From positions 1-50,000 of the forward strand of contig SEYY01002023.1 in NCBI GenBank assembly GCA_009176605.1: a stretch of 50,000 nucleotides of DNA, written 5' to 3'. Shown piece after piece: positions 47,744-50,000 of the stretch (the stretch's first letter is position 1; each line of letters begins with the position of its first letter). A model generated the notes under the pieces. That model saw nothing but the letters and a program-made list of their open reading frames with translations, was not told the origin of the DNA and made no database searches. The DNA is from Armadillidium nasatum. Lineage: Eukaryota; Arthropoda; Malacostraca; Isopoda; Armadillidiidae. Made by a program: the position numbers and the translations under genes.

Positions 47744-48823
47744 GGAATGCGAGAGGTCAGTACCCTCGAGCACCTGCCGTTATAGTACCTATAGAAAAGA
47801 GACAGTACGCCAACGTCACGTTGCAGAGAAAGAGAGCCAAGGAAGTTTGAAATAGAGGACAGTTTATTAGTTTCTTAGCCTTAGACTCAACCTTATACAA
47901 AAGAAGGCTGGGATTGGAACCACCCCAAATGTGAGAACAGTACTCCATACAAGGACGAATAAGACCCTTATATAATTGGAGTAACTGTTCAGAAGAAAAA
48001 AATTCCTGCAATCTGAACAGAACTCCCAGCTTTTTAGAGGCCACCTAGCAACTTTTGTGATATGAGGTTTCCAGTATAATTTATTGTTTATGTTCAGATC
48101 AAGAATATTTATGCTGTTCACAGGCGAGACGGGAGAGCCGTCGAAGGAGATAGGAAAGTCGGGATGTCTTTTTGAGAGAGAGAGATGTGGAGAAGTTGAA
48201 TTTTCAAAGAGTTGAATTTTGCAAGGTTGCTGTGGCCCCACCAGGAAATCACATCCAGATTGGCAAGAATTGAATTGGAAAGTTGAATGCGAGAGGCCAA
48301 TTCCCTCGAGCACCTGCCATTGTAGTACCTATAGAAAAGAGATAGTGCACCAACGTCACGTCGCAGAGATAAGGGATCAAGAGAGTTTGAAAGTAGGGGA
48401 CAGTTAATTAATCTTATAGCTTTAGACTCAACCCTATCCAAAAGAGAGGAGGAGCCGGAGCCCCCCCAAATGTGAGAACAGTACTCCATACAAGGACGAA
48501 TAAGACCCTTATATATTTGGAGTAACTGCTCAGAAGAAGAAAATTCTCGCAACCTGAACAGAACTCCCAGCTTCATAGTGGCCGCTTTAGCAACCATTGT
48601 GATATGTGGTTTCCAAGACAGTTTATTGTTTATGTTTAGACCAAGAATGTTGTTATTTACAGGTGAGACGAGAGAGCCGTCGAAGAGGATAAGAAAGTTG
48701 GGAGGTGTTTTTGAGAGGGAGATGTGAAGAAGTTGAGTTTTTAAAGAGTTGAACTTCACAAAGTTGCTATGACCCCACCTGGAAATCCCATCCAGATCGG
48801 CAAGAATAGAATCGGAAAGTTGA
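47744..48823 (-). repeat. 540-bp tandem duplication within LINE A5
   Basis: The CCCTCGAGCACCTGCC block occurs at 47763 and again at 48303, and the whole segments align with roughly 10% divergence. The divergence suggests either an old duplication or a join of two different LINE copies at a short shared sequence (AGAGGCCA). Confidence 0.85.
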
Positions 48824-49173
48824 AGACGAGAAGCAACTCTAGAAGCAAAAGAGGGAGCAGATTTGAAATGAGTAGAAGAATGTAGAGTTGAGTCGTCAGC
48901 ATAAGAGTGAACAGAGTTAGAAGTGCAGTTGAGAAGATCGTTAATGAAAAGTAAGAATAAAGTTGGGGATAAAACTGAACTTTGAGGAACACCACAGTTG
49001 ACAGAAAAAGAGGAAGAGGTCGCTTTATCTACAAGTGTCGAAATGGAACGATCTGAGAGAAAACTAGACATGAGTAAGCAAAGGGAAGGAGGAAACCCAA
49101 AGGAAGGGAGCTTGGAGAGCAGCGACACATGCCATACCCGGTCAAAAGCCTTGGACATGTTAAGCGCCACCAC
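48118..49173 (-). pseudogene. RT fragment of LINE A5 reading through the duplication
   Basis: 351-codon open stretch. [33 protein letters not shown] and SYADDSTLH come first, then ILADLDGISRWGHSN, ILGLNINNKLSWKPHITMVA, CMEYCSHIWGGSG, SLRRDVGALSLFYRYYNG and RCSRELASR. The protein then jumps back to SILANLDVISWWGHSN, the second copy of an earlier block. This proves the tandem duplication at the protein level. No start codon of the real ORF is present. Confidence 0.85.
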
Positions 49174-49606
49174 ACAAGACTCCTCGAAATCCCTAAGGGC
49201 AGAAGACCATAGATCAGTAAGATAGGAAAGTATGTCACCAGTTGACCTCGAGCGTCGAAAGCCATACTAGTGATCTGAGAGAAGAGAATGAGACTCCAAA
49301 TGATCCAGGAAATGAGAGTTTAGGAGAGTTTCAAAAATTTTAGATAGAACACAAGTGAGAGCTATAGGTCGATAGTTAGAAGGGTCAGAGCGGCTATCTT
49401 TTTTCGGGATCGGTTGAACAAATGCGCGCTTCCAGCATAGAGGAAAAGTATTAGTATTAAGGCATAGAGAGTAGATCTGAACGAGGACAGGCGCTAACTT
49501 GGAAGCACACTACCTCAGAAATCGAGGGGAATGCCATCCGGGCTACTGGCCTTCCTGACGTTCATAGATTTCAGGATCCCATGCACCTGATCATGAGTAA
49601 TTACAG

Positions 49607-49807
49607 TGCATATGCAACAGTCATACAATCATGTTGTGTAATGATGATAAAGAGGAAAATATGTATAAATGAAGGGCAATTAATATTAAAGTGGCTAAAA
49701 AGAGGAAGGATGGATGTTTACCTCAGTTGCAAATAAATCCCACATAAGTCATTTACAGGTATTCAAAATGCATGTAAATGAGCATTGTAGTCAATTTTTG
49801 TTATAAA
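49607..49807. other. Sequence right of LINE A5
   Basis: No gene or repeat recognised. Confidence 0.4.
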
Positions 49808-49808
49808 A

Positions 49809-49859
<51 letters not shown>

Positions 49860-49880
49860 TATTATTATTAATATTATTAT
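49808..49880. repeat. (ATT)n microsatellite
   Basis: About 70 bp of ATT/TTA units with minor interruptions. A further short ATT run closes the window (49985-50000). Confidence 0.95.
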
Positions 49881-50000
49881 GATAATTTTTCATAGGTTTG
49901 AATCTCACTTCTGACAATTTTTTAACTGATAGGATGTATCCATTACTCAGCAGTTCTTTTCAGTTAAAAATTAATAATAAATTAATTATTATTATTATTA

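Overview
This is an AT-rich nuclear window from an animal, most likely an arthropod. It has spliced exons with GT/AG borders, long introns, Jockey-like non-LTR retrotransposons, a Gypsy-type LTR retrotransposon, hAT and Tc1/mariner-like DNA transposons, and about 17 long (TA)n microsatellites. The abundance of (TA)n and this LINE type would fit a crustacean, but nothing here fixes the species. No bacterial operon, tRNA, rRNA or CRISPR array was seen.

Only two host genes are recognisable, both on the + strand. (1) One 605-bp exon at 10310-10914 encodes the middle of tRNA dimethylallyltransferase (TRIT1/MiaA family). (2) A RhoGAP gene resembling ARHGAP19 has exons at 35926-36101, 46192-46401 and 46555-46778, plus a probable first coding exon at 21699-21829. 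All splice phases agree. Its introns are about 14.1 kb, 10.1 kb and 0.15 kb, and the two long ones are full of mobile elements.

Layout. 1-9.8 kb: a decayed TIR transposon (T1, 433-9781) carrying two LINEs inserted head to tail (A1, B1) and a broken ORF of an unusual transposon protein family. 9.8-10.9 kb: (TA)n, a LINE scrap and the TRIT1 exon. 11.6-12.6 kb: an unclassified repeat (R), with a second copy at 23.3-24.4 kb. 12.6-15.4 kb: an hAT element with 8-bp target duplication and a broken transposase. 15.6-20.9 kb: a second, shorter TIR relic (T2) of the same protein family as T1, with LINE A2 inside. 21.7 kb: RhoGAP exon 1. 24.5-31.6 kb: a Gypsy-type element (G1) with 126-bp LTRs and a textbook -1 frameshift signal between gag and pol. 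32.2-35.3 kb: LINE A3, a mariner-like fragment, and an older antisense Gypsy gag relic holding a 212-bp MITE. 35.9 kb: RhoGAP exon 2. 36.2-43.3 kb: antisense LINEs B2 and A4, A4 being split by an hAT-like element that keeps only a BED-finger ORF. 43.3-45.6 kb: hAT-like pieces and an inverted second BED element. 46.2-46.8 kb: RhoGAP exons 3 and 4. 47.1-49.6 kb: (TA)n, an hAT end and LINE A5 with an internal 540-bp duplication. 49.8 kb: (ATT)n.

All mobile-element reading frames are broken by stops or frameshifts. The main biological content is therefore a layered record of transposition in and around two housekeeping genes. Recurring themes are (TA)n tracts at element ends, LINE-on-LINE stacking, and microsatellites pressed directly against splice acceptors.
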